The notes beneath the pieces are model-generated. The model worked only from the letters and a program-made list of their open reading frames with translations, ran no database searches and was not told the DNA's origin. A program made the position numbers and the translations under genes. From Hippasteria phrygiana (Eukaryota; Echinodermata; Asteroidea; Valvatida; Goniasteridae), in NCBI GenBank assembly GCA_037893225.1, contig JAZGUH010000103.1, positions 682,001 to 746,000 of the forward strand: DNA of 64,000 nucleotides, given 5' to 3'. Of the stretch, positions 12,690-23,998 are shown piece by piece (positions within the stretch are counted from its first letter, which is position 1; each line of letters begins with the position of its first letter).

Positions 12690-15010
12690 GGATGGGTCTC
12701 TCAATTCGAACGCACCATTCTCAGTGTGATATCTTGAGACCCTCTCAAAATGACATTTTTATGTGCCTCGCCGGAGGGCTGTAAAGTCAAACCCCTCCAT
12801 ATTCCAACACACAATTCTGAGTGTGATATTAGAGACAGAGAAAAACCCTCTGAAAATGACATTTTGATGTGCCTTGCTGGAGGATGGTAGAAGTCAAGCG
12901 CCTCTATTTTCCAACACACCAATCTGAGTGTGATATTAGAGGCAGAGAGAAACCCTCTGAAAATGACATTTTGATGTGCCTTGCTGGAGGATGGTAAAAG
13001 TCAAACGCCTCTATATTCCAACACACCATTCTGAGTGCGATATTAGAGGCGGAGAGAAACCCTCTGAAAATGACATTTTGATGTACCTTGTTGGAGGATG
13101 GTAAAGTCAGACACCCCTATATTCCAACACCATTCTGAGTGTGATATTGGAGGCAGAGAAGAACCCGCTGAAAATGACAATTTTATGTACCTTGTTGGAG
13201 GACGGTAAAGTCGGACACCTTTATATTCCAACACGCCATTCTGAGTGTGATATTTGAGGCGGAGAAAAACCCGCTAAAAATGACATTTGTATGTACCTTG
13301 CTAGAGGACGGTAAAGTCACACACCTAGCACACCATTCTGAGCGTAATATTTCAGACGGAGAAAACCCTCTAAAAATGACATTTTTATGTACCTTGCTGG
13401 AGGACGGTACAGTCAAATGCCTCTGTATTCCAACACACCATTCTGAGTGTGATATTAGCAGCAGACACCAATCCTCTGGAAATGACATTTTTATGTACCT
13501 GGCTGGAGGACTGTAAAGTCAAACACCTCCATATTCGGACACCACATTCTGAGTGTGATATTTGGGACAGAGAAAAACCCTCTGAAAATCATACTTTACT
13601 GTACCTTGGTTGGGTACAATCTTGCGATGTTGATTCTTTGAGACAAAAAACAAAAGGGTGATACGGGAAGAATTGGCCTTTATGAATGAAACATTGGTGT
13701 GCCATGGCGGAGGACAGGCCTCGCCAGTTGGGCATACCATTATGAGTTTGGTACTTTTATGCAGAGAAGAGGTTGCCATCTGTGAATGCGACATGTGTGT
13801 ACCATGGTGGAGGGCAGGCCTCGTCATTTGAACATACAAAGGAATTTCCTTTGTAAATGGAATATATGCGTACCATGGCGGAGGGTAGGCCTTGTTAGTT
13901 GAACATACAGACAGAGAAGAAAGGACCTCTGTATATGAAATATATGTGTGCCCTGGTGGAGTACAGGCCTTAAGAGTTTGAACATACAGACAGAGAAGAA
14001 ATGGCCTCTGTGCATGAAATATATGTGTACCATGGTGGAGTACAGGCCTTGTGAATTGAACATACAGACAGACAGAGGAGAAATTGCCTCTGTAAATGAA
14101 ATATATGTGTACCACGGTTGGGTACAGGGCTTTTGATTTGAACATACAGGCAGAGAAGAAATTGTCTCGGTAAATAGAACATTACAACAATTAAAAATAA
14201 CAAATGGGTGCCATAGTGAGGACATGCCTTGTGAGTTGAACATGCCATTATATGGGTGTGGCACTTTTGGACAAAGAAGGAATTGTCTCTGTAAATACAA
14301 CATTAATTGTGTGCCATTGTGGAGGACAGGCCTCGTGGTTTGAACATGCGATTATGAATGCGGCGCCTTTCGACAGAGAAAAAATGGACTCTGTAAATAC
14401 TTAAAATTAAAAATGGAGCGTTGTGTACCATGGGGAGGACGGGCCTCCCAAATCGAACATACCATTGCGGGGGTGATACTTTCGGACAGAAAGACCTCTG
14501 CATATGAATCATTTATTTGCCATGATGAAGGAACTTGCCTCTCCATTATTTTGCACACACCATTGTGATTTCGATACTTTCAGACAGAGAAAAAATCTTC
14601 TGAAAACGACATTTTGTGTACCTTGGTGGAGGATGGACCACCCAATTTGGACCGCACTACTGTGAGGGTGGTATTTTCAGAGAGAGCATGGCCTTCTAAT
14701 AATTAAGTTTGTATGCGCCATGGTGGAGGGCGGCCTGGGTCATCCAATTTGGACACGCTATCGTGATTTTGATATTTTCAGACAGAGAAAAAACCTCTGA
14801 AATGAAATTTGTATGTATCTTTCTGTGTGACCTGCTTTCATATTTAAACGCACCATTCTGATTGTGATATTTAGAAGCAGAGTAAAGCCTTCTGGTAAAA
14901 AAAATAAAAAAAAAAAAAAATACGTGTACCATGGATAGTGGAGAACGGGCCTCCAATTCGAACACTTCATGTGATTTTGAGACAGAGAAAAGCCCCATGA
15001 AAATGGTATT
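12690..15010. repeat. Divergent minisatellite, about 100-115-bp and 78-bp units
   Basis: Each long unit carries ATTCTGAGTGTGATATT, then a GACAGAGAAAAACCCTCTGA-like stretch, AAATGACATTTTTATGTACC, TTGCTGGAGGACGGTAAAGT and a link into the next unit. From about 13,650 to 14,160 the unit shortens to roughly 78-80 bp by loss of the ATTCTGAGTGTGATATT part, leaving GAACATACAGACAGAGAAGA and TACCATGGTGGAGTACAGGC. Because 78 is a multiple of 3, a repetitive minus-strand frame stays open there. Units differ at many positions, so this array is much older than the satellites elsewhere in the window. Confidence 0.8.
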
Positions 15011-16260
15011 TTATGATGGATGGCGGGCCACCCAATGGTTCGCCTGTTTTGCAGTGTGGAACATGCGTGCTGTCTCAAGCAGCCTGCCTAAATTCCATTG
15101 ACATTTGGGTCACGGTCTTTGAGGAGACTACACCTTTATATACTGTACATTTACTCGTTCATAAAAGGGGAAAAATCGGTTGATGTTGCAGGATTTGGTC
15201 AGATCATCCCCAATATTTTGTACCATTCGCTTGGCGAACCGTATGGTTGTATTTTCTTTGTTCCCAGCTAAATCCCGAGTTCCTTTCCTCTCGCCGTCCG
15301 TATTCTGCTTATAGAAATGTGTGCCATCGTGTGTACTCAGAAATGATTTCTTTCTCGTGATGCCGCAGGAGTTTCCAGACGCCTCGTGTTTTCCCTATAG
15401 CTTGTTTGCAAAACATCCTCTCGATCAAACTGCAGTTCCGATTAAGACAGCGCTCCGCACCAGTTGGAACCGACCGGCCGGGAAACGTCCATTGTTAGCA
15501 TTCGTCGGTTTTATCGCCGCGTTTTGTAGTCTTGGTTCCGAGACCCTTTTGTCCCCATTTTTGTTTGCTTCCGCTACAACGAAGTCGCTGTTTCTCAGCG
15601 GATCGGCTCGACAATGTATTCGATTCTAAAATCTTTGTATTACACGCTCTGAAAGAATCGATTCTACCGTTCTTTGCTCGGTTCTTTACTTCCACGAAGG
15701 TCTCGGATATTTCTCCAAGCGGGTCTTGGCTTTTTCTTGACTTTTTCGATCATTTTCCCCCGACTTTCCGGGGGAGACCATCAGTGATTGAGTTTGACCT
15801 TGATGAATGGATTATTCATAATTTGGCTAGCCCGCGGTCACCCTGGGTGCGGTTTTTGAGGTCGTGTTTCCGGAATTTAAAGTTCATCGCGCCGCTTTGC
15901 CCGTTGAAGGATTGCGCGATCCGCGTGACCCAGTTTGTCATGCCTGGGGAAGATATTTTTCGGGTTTGCGTGCAGGCAGACGTGTCGTTAAAATCCGCGG
16001 AGAAACTCCTGTAGTGCTGCTGGTTTGCGTTTCGCAGCTGAAGCTTATTTAGACATCAAATAAGTGTATACGAAATATTTGTGTGGCGCTTTCCAGAGAC
16101 CAGTAGGGTAAGTATTTTAAAGACTCCATTCAGCATGGCAAAGAATAACGAAAAATAACTCGACGAACGGTACAGTGTTTGTGGACAAACACAGGGCTGT
16201 TTCGTTTTTGTGTAAAGTTTGGTGATTGAAATGAAATTTCAAAAATAAAAAAAAATAAAA
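15011..16260. other. GC-richer unassigned region with open frames
   Basis: A 160-codon plus frame (15,532-16,014) and an overlapping 102-codon frame (15,321-15,629) are open. A possible splice acceptor, TTCTCGTGATGCCGCAG, precedes GAGTTTCC at about 15,370. The 160-residue product is rich in Phe, Ser, Leu and Arg and shows no domain I recognise, no signal peptide and no clear membrane segment. It could be an exon or remnant of a gene belonging to segment A, or chance. No start codon context or polyadenylation signal helps decide. Confidence 0.3.
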
Positions 16261-17755
16261 AATATTAGAAAATTAGCCGATGAAGTCATCATGACGTCGC
16301 TTCGGCTTCTGTATGCTGGTGGCAGTATCTGCCTGCCCGCCGGTTTTCATGGCGATCGGACCTATCCTGGTGCATGTTTAAAAAAAAAAAAAAAAAAAAA
16401 TAACATTGTTGGTGATGTCATCATGACGTCACACATTTTCTCCCTTTTGGGGCGTATCTTTGAGACGTGCCAGGGCTGTAACACAGGGAATTTTCGAGGT
16501 ATCTTGTTTTGTTCGCTGGATGTGTTGGGAGGATGTTGCGGTTTTGAGATTTCAAGGTTCATGGGGGTCGCGTGATGACGTTTATCGTGGCGTAAATGTT
16601 CGGCGTGCATTCTGAGCAGTTGGTCTGGGTGTCTGCCACGTTTGAAGCCAGTCGGCAGCATAAAGGTGGCCAGGGTGCCGGTTCGAAGGAGGGCGTGTGC
16701 GGGTGCTGTGGGCATTTGGCTGGGGAAAGGGAAGGAAGGAAAAGAAGCTTAGCGGGAACGGAGGCTGTTTCGGAAAAGTTTCCGAAACAGCCAATAATAA
16801 TAATAATAGTAATACCGAGAAGGATGATGAGTGAGCATGTGAGATATTTCTATTCTTCCGAATGTAAATTGAAAGGTATAACCTTGGTTGGCAGCTAGTG
16901 TCTTTACGTACTTACTATTCCGCCTTTCCAAATTTCCGCATCATAATTGATTTTATATTAAATTTATGTTTTCAAAGCAATAATATTCACGCACAGGAAA
17001 ACATCAGAAGAGTTTCACAAATGGTGGTGCGCGTACGCGTGACATCCAAACTTTTTATGGTTCAGTATAATCCAATGAAACATTGTCCACATAAAGAAGT
17101 ATTGATTAGTGACTGCAACCACATCATTTCGGGTTTGTGGGGATGCAGAATATATCTCCACTTACACACACTTTCTAGCAAGATCACCCACAGATAGACA
17201 ATAACTCCAGATAAAAGAGAAAATGAAGATAGACCAGAAGGCAATTAATATGGAGTATTATGTTTCAGGTGGAAATTACAAATCCGCGCGCTTGAGTGAG
17301 GGCAGCCATGAGATTACCCGACGATATGTACATGCATGATTGTACACTGCATGAGTTAGGACACTGGTGTGGAACGAACTGAGGTGTTCAATTAAAATAA
17401 AAGAGTGTACATTTATGGAGATCAGCCAGTTTGTATATAGGCCTAAGTAAAAGTATTATACATTTTGGTTTTCTTCATTGCCACACGTAATAGAGTAGGC
17501 CTATACTGTTTCCAGTTTCTTTGTTCACTTTGAAAATGTGTCCGGGTTTGCCTGTGGTCAGTTTTCATTGTGGATTGTTTGACGAATTTTAAGTTCAGAA
17601 GTCGTATCACTCATTGAGTGATCCCCACAATGTCGCTTCCTAGGTTGTATGGTAAAAATGGGTGTGGCCCCTGGCCATACGGCATTCTGGGTTTATGACT
17701 TCTGGCTAGCGCTAACCCGAGCAAGGATACTGACAATTTGGGAGACCGCTGGCAT
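16261..17755. other. Unassigned; short hairpin and CRE-like sites
   Basis: I see no gene. TCATCATGACGTC occurs twice (near 16,287 and 16,419), the second being a full TGACGTCA site. They flank a 22-bp A-run (about 16,379-16,400). A perfect 14-bp inverted repeat with a 2-base loop lies at 16,764-16,793 (GGCTGTTTCGGAAA and its complement), followed by an AAT microsatellite. The rest is AT-rich. Confidence 0.5.
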
Positions 17756-17799
17756 GGGGCGGGATGGCTCAGTTGGTAGCGCGGCCTGTACGGTAGCTC
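17756..17799 (+). repeat. tRNA-like SINE head, truncated
   Basis: GGGATGGCTCAGTTGGTAGC matches the 5' end of a tRNA, with TGGCTCAGTTGG fitting the RNA polymerase III A-box consensus TRGCNNAGYNGG. No B box (GGTTCGANTCC) follows; the sequence runs into a C-tract after about 42 bp. I read it as the head of a tRNA-derived SINE cut off by the adjacent repeat. It is not a functional tRNA gene. Confidence 0.55.
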
Positions 17800-18358
17800 C
17801 CCCCCCCCCCCCCTAAAAAGATTTTAAAAAGAGGTGCAAAGTCTTATTGCTTAACCCTAACCCCCAAGGGGTATTATCTAGGGCTAGGCACCCAGATGCA
17901 ACAGAATGCACCAGGCACACACCCGATTTCCTAGTTATGTAGCTTCATGCCAAACCTGTTAATTTTTTTTCCCAAACATGTCAAATACTAGGCGTCGTGG
18001 GGGGAGGGGGGAGGGGGGGGGGTGGGTGCATGCATGCATGCATGCAGCAAGGGGGGTGCTCCCCCCAAAAAAGATTTTAAAAAGAGGTGCAAAGTCTTAT
18101 TGCTTAACCCTAACCCCCAAGGGGTATTATCTAGGGCTAGGCACCCAGATGCAACAGAATGCACCAGGCACACACCCGATTTCCTAGTTATGTAGCTTCA
18201 TGCCAAACCTGTTAATTTTTTTTTCTCAAACATGTCAAATACTAGGCGTCGTGGGGGGGGGGGGGGGTGCTCCCCCCCTAAAAAGATTTTAAAAAGAGGT
18301 GCAAAGTCTTATTGCTTAACCCTAACCCCCAAGGGGTATTATCTAGGGCTAGGCACCC
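17800..18358. repeat. Tandem repeat with C/G homopolymers
   Basis: Nearly three copies of a unit containing AAAAAGATTTTAAAAAGAGG, TTAACCCTAACCCCCAAGGG, CACACACCCGATTTCC and CAAATACTAGGCGTCGTGGG start near 17,813, 18,070 and 18,280. Spacing is 257 and 210 bp because the homopolymer linker varies (C-run, GGGGGAGGGG, a CATG microsatellite). The third copy stops at CTAGGCACCCG. The array abuts the truncated 5' end of the Myb-like gene. Confidence 0.8.
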
Positions 18359-18555
18359 GCATAAAATTCATGTTTTTATTGAATTTTCCCCTCTTTTATT
18401 CAATTGAGGGAGTGGGGGAATGTGTGCACTATCCAGCTATCCAGAGCACCTGAGATGAAATGGTAGGAACTAAAAAATTTAGAATTTTACAATCTATAAA
18501 AAGCAACATTTTTCTGTTTTGATTTATTATCCTTTTACTGTGTTCATCAATTTAG

Positions 18556-19499
18556 GAGGAGGTGAACGACCAAAAAGGGATGATCTCCTGGAGGAGGTGC
18601 TGGAGGTTTTGGCACCAGCATCCAAAGACGGAGTCGTTCGACGAGGGGAGGGAGAATCCATCCCTAATGCAGGTGGAGTTATTTGTATATTTATCTTCAA
18701 GCAAACTTGAATCCTCCGTGTGTTGTGCTGCATAAACCATTGGTAATTCAAAAGCTGCATGTTTGCGTCCCATGTGGATCGTCACGTCCGTTTCGACACA
18801 CCCTTGTTACGTTTTCCAGAACGCACCAGCAACTTGTCATGGATCTTTTTCTTTGGATGCAAATAAAATCGACAAATCTGACTGTTATTGATGCATGCGT
18901 TTACGTGGTACGTTTCATTTCACGCACAGCGCCGTGCACGCTTGTTCCATCTGTACTGCACGTTAAGTTTGCTTGAAGATAAATTAGTTATCCCACTCAC
19001 GCTTGTGGAACACAGAATAATGTAGTGCATCCGAGTCCCATATACCTTCGGCCTCGTGTGCAGCGTATTCTTATTCTATTCAATCAATTGCTAATTTGTC
19101 TTGTTCACAGCATCTACCACTCAAGAAGATGACGAGGCTGACGATGATGATGAGGTCGATGATGATGATGATACATTGAACACCTCAGCAGCTGAAGCTG
19201 AAATATTCGAAGCTGTCACACCGTCAGCATCATCATCGTCATCATCATCATCGTCATCGAGGGCTGCTTTGCCCATACATACTGCAACACGCCGGACATC
19301 TTCATGTAAATCCTATGTATCTAATAGGGAAATTTATGACCTGGAAAAAGAACGTTTGGAAATCGAGAAAGAAAGACTACAAATTCAGAGGCAACATTTG
19401 CAAGTTGCACAGGAATTGAATGTGAACTTGCAAATGATAATTGCCATCGCTTGCCAGCAGCACAGAATTGCAGTGGTCCCTGATGAGAGCTCTTCTTAA
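18556..19499 (+). pseudogene. Harbinger Myb-like partner gene, 3' two exons
   Basis: Two exons, 18,556-18,672 and 19,111-19,499, are joined by an intron with GT at 18,673 and TTGTTCACAG at its end. Exon 1 is itself preceded by an acceptor, TTCATCAATTTAG. The joined frame is continuous (G+CA across the intron) and gives 168 codons ending at TAA. The protein has GGGERPKRDDLLEEVLEVL near its start, an Asp/Glu-rich stretch, a Ser run, and a charged coiled coil (LEKERLEIEKERLQIQRQHL). This layout matches the C-terminal half of the Myb/SANT-like protein that accompanies PIF/Harbinger transposases and helps them bind DNA and enter the nucleus. The upstream Myb/SANT exon is not visible; the tandem repeat at 17.8-18.36 kb sits where it would be expected, so the gene is probably truncated. 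It converges on the transposase at 21.4-23.8 kb. Confidence 0.6.
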
Positions 19500-19559
19500 A
19501 AGTACGGATTTCCAAACATTCTTTTTCTATGTCATAAGGTTCCCTATAATTTTAAAATA

Positions 19560-20192
19560 TAGGGTGGGTTGAAAAGAAAGTGACCAAATTTAAAAAAAAA
19601 TATTTTAGAAAATACATGTATGTGGCTGGCTCCATTAACAATAACACAGGGATAAAGTACATGTTATTGACTAGTAACTGTGAGATTTTCCCAGAATTTA
19701 GTACTCTATTCCGGAGTTCTGTTTTTATGAAAAGATCACAACATTCAGCTTTTCACCACTGATTGTTTACCGTTCTACAAGCTGATGAATACCCATTACA
19801 TATTGGGACATTATCCAACTTCCCCGAATGAACGAAAAGTTGCAAAGGACAACAAAACAAAAATAGCCATGAATATTTCATTTTCAGGAAAATGAGTTGA
19901 CTTGTTACTCATATTCAAAGCACAAAATCTGAATACTCACTTGTCCATGAATGCCTGTGTGCAATCTGTAATTCTCACTCGGCTTAATAGCCATGGACAG
20001 CTTTTTAATAAAAAGCTCTTTCAGTAAACATTGCATAACTTGTTATGGCATGGATCAAGGCCCTCATAACTGTTTTCAGATGAGAGCAAGAACATGATCT
20101 TTTAAGACGTACTTCATTAGTGTGTCAAATTGGATTGTTTTTTAAAGAAAAAAAAACATTAATCTGGGTCACTTTCTTTTTGACTCACCCTG
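19560..20192. mobile_element. Mariner-type MITE, 633 bp
   Basis: The termini are TAGGGTGGGTTGAAAAGAAA and, on the opposite strand, CAGGGTGAGTCAAAAAGAAA. Both continue to AGTGACC, giving about 26-bp TIRs. The element is flanked by TA at 19,558-19,559 and 20,193-20,194. TIR style and TA duplication are those of Tc1/mariner elements. It has no transposase frame, so it is non-autonomous. It lies 60 bp past the stop codon of the Myb-like gene, inside the Harbinger element, and therefore arrived later. Confidence 0.85.
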
Positions 20193-21418
20193 TATAATTT
20201 AAGTTCACACAGTTATAGTTTTGTCCTTCATGAAAATATATAGAAAGATAGTATGCATCTTTCACACATTTCAATTTTCAGACTTTTTAATTGACAATGT
20301 CATCCATGCAGCCGATTTCATGTAACTTTATGCAATGACATAAAGTACACTCAAGGCCACAATTTATTGTATAAGTTGCACAACATTTCAGTCATGACAA
20401 TTTCAAGAAAGTTTCTTGGAGCCAGAACATGATCAACTTTGTAGATCACCAAGTACAACAGGAAAAACAATAACAAACACTGATTGGTATAGTTCATTAC
20501 CACCTTTTATTGTCTGCAACTCTACAAAAAAGGGGGTGTCGTTACACATCAAATTCTCGTTATCCCTAACAGTCCTGTATATTCCAAATTTCAATACGAT
20601 TTTTCACACCACCTTGGGAGTTAGGGTTAAATTAACTTTACACAAAATTAATCAATCACTAAAATGTACACTGCCACCTCCATCCGCCATTAGGGCTATT
20701 TACAAAACTAAGAATGATTTTTATATTCATCTTTGGGGTCGTATGATTTAAGGCTTGTAATTTAGCGCAGGTACTTACGTGATAAATTCTAAGTTGCACT
20801 TGACTAAATATTGAAATATTTAGTCTGAAAATGTATGAAATGTCTGAAAGATGCATATCTTGTACACTAATAATGTCTTTTCTTGGATTCAAGAGGTCTC
20901 ATTTTACACAAAAGTACATGTATAAAAATCCTGGCTCATCATTTTAGAAACAGTTGCAGAATGTTTGATATAGTTAGAAATTTATGCATTGCTACATGTA
21001 AGTACATGTAACAGATCAAGATTCAGCAAAAAAAATATTGAGAAAATGCACCCTCCAAAATAAATTTGCACTTTACTGCCATACATCCTCAATCCCCGAA
21101 ATACTCCAAAAGCCCCTTTGTGGGCATAGGACGATTAAATGGTGTACGTGTATGCATACCTTCATTCTTGATGTTTTACAAAAAGAATTATTTTACCTGG
21201 TATACGGTCAAGTACATTGCTCATTTGGGGACTTTTAAGTAAATGTATTTACATTTGCTTTGCATTGCTCTGGGCCCTTGGTGACCTTGGTGACCATCTA
21301 ATCCTGCTGACATCTACTTTTTTTTTTAGATTTCGACTTTCCATTTCTGTGACACTAAAACCTGCAAATGCAAGTACATTTGTACATTGTAATATTTAGG
21401 CATTGCTAAAGTGCTGAA
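20193..21418. other. Unassigned spacer between convergent Harbinger genes
   Basis: AT-rich DNA with several ACATGTA motifs and no gene I can support. It separates the 3' end of the Myb-like gene and its MITE from the 3' end of the transposase. Confidence 0.5.
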
Positions 21419-23770
21419 TTACAAGCTGATCTCTGTAAAAGCGACCATCATGGACAGGACCATTATATGGGGGACTTGAACTTCATCCTCCTCAACTTGG
21501 TCATCTATTTCTGGCTCTCCAAACTCCTTAGCCTTGTTATGGAGAACGGTGCAAGCAAGGATAACGGTGCTTGCCCTTCTTGGACTTATCCTTAACCCAA
21601 CTGCCAAACAGGGGAAGCGCCTTTTAATTTGGCCAAAAACCTGCTAAATTATCACCCTGGTTCGTTTTAGACTGGCATTGAATCGCCGCTCCCCTCTGGT
21701 GTGTGGGTCGTGGTAGGGTGTCATCAACCAAGGGCGTAGGGCATACCCAGTATCCCCACTAGCAATCCTTCAAGTCTGTGATAGAAACAAAATGGTTGTT
21801 GCAAATTACACATGTACTTTGAACCTTAAGACACATTTTTTGTTCTTCAATGTAATTCAATAACGTACATGTTTTGTAGGTCTCCTCTACTTTAGTGTTG
21901 TCAAAGGAGGGTGTATTTAGAATGGGGGGGTTAAATTTTATTCTTTAGCCAAACGTGCTTCTCCTAACCTGACCCATTCTACCATAGTAGGGTTGGAAAT
22001 TGCTCAAGTTCATGTACATGAATGCAATTAACATGGATAGTATTAAAGGTTTCTACATTCTGATACAAACCTTCCATTTTCAAACATGTCTCCAACGACA
22101 CTGGCATGTAGTATGGCACTATCGTGGGTGCTCCCAGGCCATCTGGCAACCACATTTTTTATTTTGTAGTTGGCATTGCAAATCATTTGCACATTGAGGC
22201 TGTGAAAGCCTTTGCGATTGACGAACACATACTCGTCGTCTCCCATAGGTGACCCGTACAGGCGAATATGCGTGCAGTCAACGGCACCGACAACCCCATG
22301 GGAAAAAAAACATACTTGTGCAATGCAAATTACAATATTGCAATTAACCTGACATTTAGTTGTATTTTGTACGGGCTTGCTATTAAAAGCTACACATATT
22401 TGATAAAGATAGATAACATGGTAATTGAAGTGACCAAAAGCAAAAAAGATTGTGGTACCTACATGTAGGTAAAACTGTTCTTGCATATTGTCCTGTGTTT
22501 TAAGTTTGACTGAAACAAGGAAGTTATAGAGTATGTTACCTGGGAAACCTGCTTTCACAAAGAAATCATGCTTTGTTTGTGTCAGCTCTCTTGCAGTGAC
22601 AGGAAATTTTACAGTGTCATTCACTGTGTTGGCAAGTGCCCCCGATACTCTGTGCAGTATTCTACAAGCTGATGACACCGATACATCATGTAGGTCTCCC
22701 TGCATTGAATAGAACGATCCTGTCGCATAGAATCTCAATGCTGCTAACACCTGATGAATTGGCGATATTGGATTACTCCTCTGTAAATAATGCAAAATGT
22801 AAGATGGACCTATTAATTTAGAAACGTTTAAAAACTAAGATCCTAATGTATACAATGTACAGTATGTATACACCCAGTATTAAAATTTGCATTTAAATAC
22901 ATGTTTTCTTTATATTTATTTTCTTCCTTTAATGCAATTTTATTTCTCCTTGTTTTCCCCCTTGTGAACAATTTATGTAAATATACATGTACAGACATAT
23001 TATTAGAAATAAAATACAGAAAAAATGCCATTTTTGTTCGTGTTTATTGTACGTGTATATATTGTATTGAAAACAAACTTTTGTTTGAGCGTTTGATTTG
23101 ATTGTTCTTCAAGTTTCCAACTCCCACTCTACCGGTGAACTGGCTAACTTATCTATATTTTGAGAATTTGCTTGAACCCCCAACAAGCCCCGTCCCTAAC
23201 CCTACCCACCCGTATTTATATGGACCTTTTAGAAATCAGCTTAAGGAAAAAGTAGGCCCCCAACTAATGGGACTATCATTTAAATGTTGGTGTTATGCTT
23301 CAGAAACATTTAACCAGTTGAAGCCAAAGGTTAAAATATTCACATTTGGATTATTTCTCTCTGATTCAGACTTTAGAGCCGAAGTCGAAGTCAAGGTTTC
23401 TGAAAAAGAACGACGTTTTCCCATCGATCTCCCGTCACATGGGGGCGCTATTCAACCTTTTGTGACAAAACGTGTTCGAATGAATTTAACTAAATAATAA
23501 TTGCAATAGGCCTAGATTTGAGGAAATGGTTACTAACATTAGTTAATTTAACCATAACTCAATATTACTACGGAAAATTACCCGTGTAGGGCGCTTCAAA
23601 ACCTGTCGCAGATCTTCAACAATTCTGAAAATCCCCTCCCGAGAGAACCTATAGCGCCCTCTCACTTCTTCGTCTACGAGATTATCTAAAGGATTTGTCC
23701 TGTCTCGAAATAATCTTTCTCGCCGAAGTGCTCTTCGGTCTTCACGTTGGGCAAGCAGCATCAACGCCAT
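21419..23770 (-). pseudogene. PIF/Harbinger (HARBI1-like) transposase, broken
   Basis: A four-exon minus-strand gene: 23,582-23,770, 22,540-22,780, 22,071 to about 22,296, and 21,419-21,775. Start chosen at MALMLLAQ, since upstream DNA looks like terminal repeat. Total is about 337 codons, usual for the family. Motifs in order are FRDRTNPLDNL, SPIHQVLAALRFYATGSF, GVVGAVDCTHIRLYG (first catalytic Asp, 22,277-22,279), ARWPGSTHDSAIL (second Asp, 22,121-22,123), QVFGQLKRRFPCL, then VILACTVLHNKA. Lesions: one base missing around 21,753-21,758, TAG at 21,644-21,646 where the catalytic Glu is expected, and no AG at the third acceptor (the intron ends CCATG). Introns 1, 2 (donor) and 3 have normal sites and phases fit. 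The enzyme would have cut and pasted the element with its Myb-like partner; this copy should be dead. Confidence 0.85.
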
Positions 23771-23998
23771 TTTTAGGACACATAGCAACGACTTACGCCA
23801 CCTAAAGTCATGGCGTAAGTTACGCCACATTTTATAGCGTAAATCAGTGAGTTACGCCATATCCCGATACTGCGTAACTTTCGTGAAATCCGTCCTAAAG
23901 TTATTGCGCAACTTACGCAATAAGATGTGGCGCAAGTGGACTTACGCCATAAAGTAAAGTTTCGTGAAATCGGCTGCTGGCCATGATGACTGGCTGCC
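23771..23998. repeat. Subterminal palindromic repeats of the Harbinger element
   Basis: Upstream of the transposase start, short motifs recur in both orientations: CTTACGCCA, GGCGTAAGT, GAGTTACGCC, GCGCAACTTACGC, GGCGCAAGTGG and TTCGTGAAATC (twice). The stretch ends GGCCATGATGACTGGCTGCC, just before an A-run. Clustered inverted motifs near an end are typical transposase or Myb-protein binding regions. I found no matching opposite terminus near 17-18.5 kb, consistent with loss of the other end. Confidence 0.5.

Noticed and set aside
16423..16430. TGACGTCA as a CREB/ATF promoter site
   Set aside because: An 8-bp match without a nearby gene or core promoter; it is expected by chance in a window of this length.
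17756..17799. Functional tRNA gene
   Set aside because: Only the A-box half is present; there is no anticodon arm that folds, no B box and no terminator.
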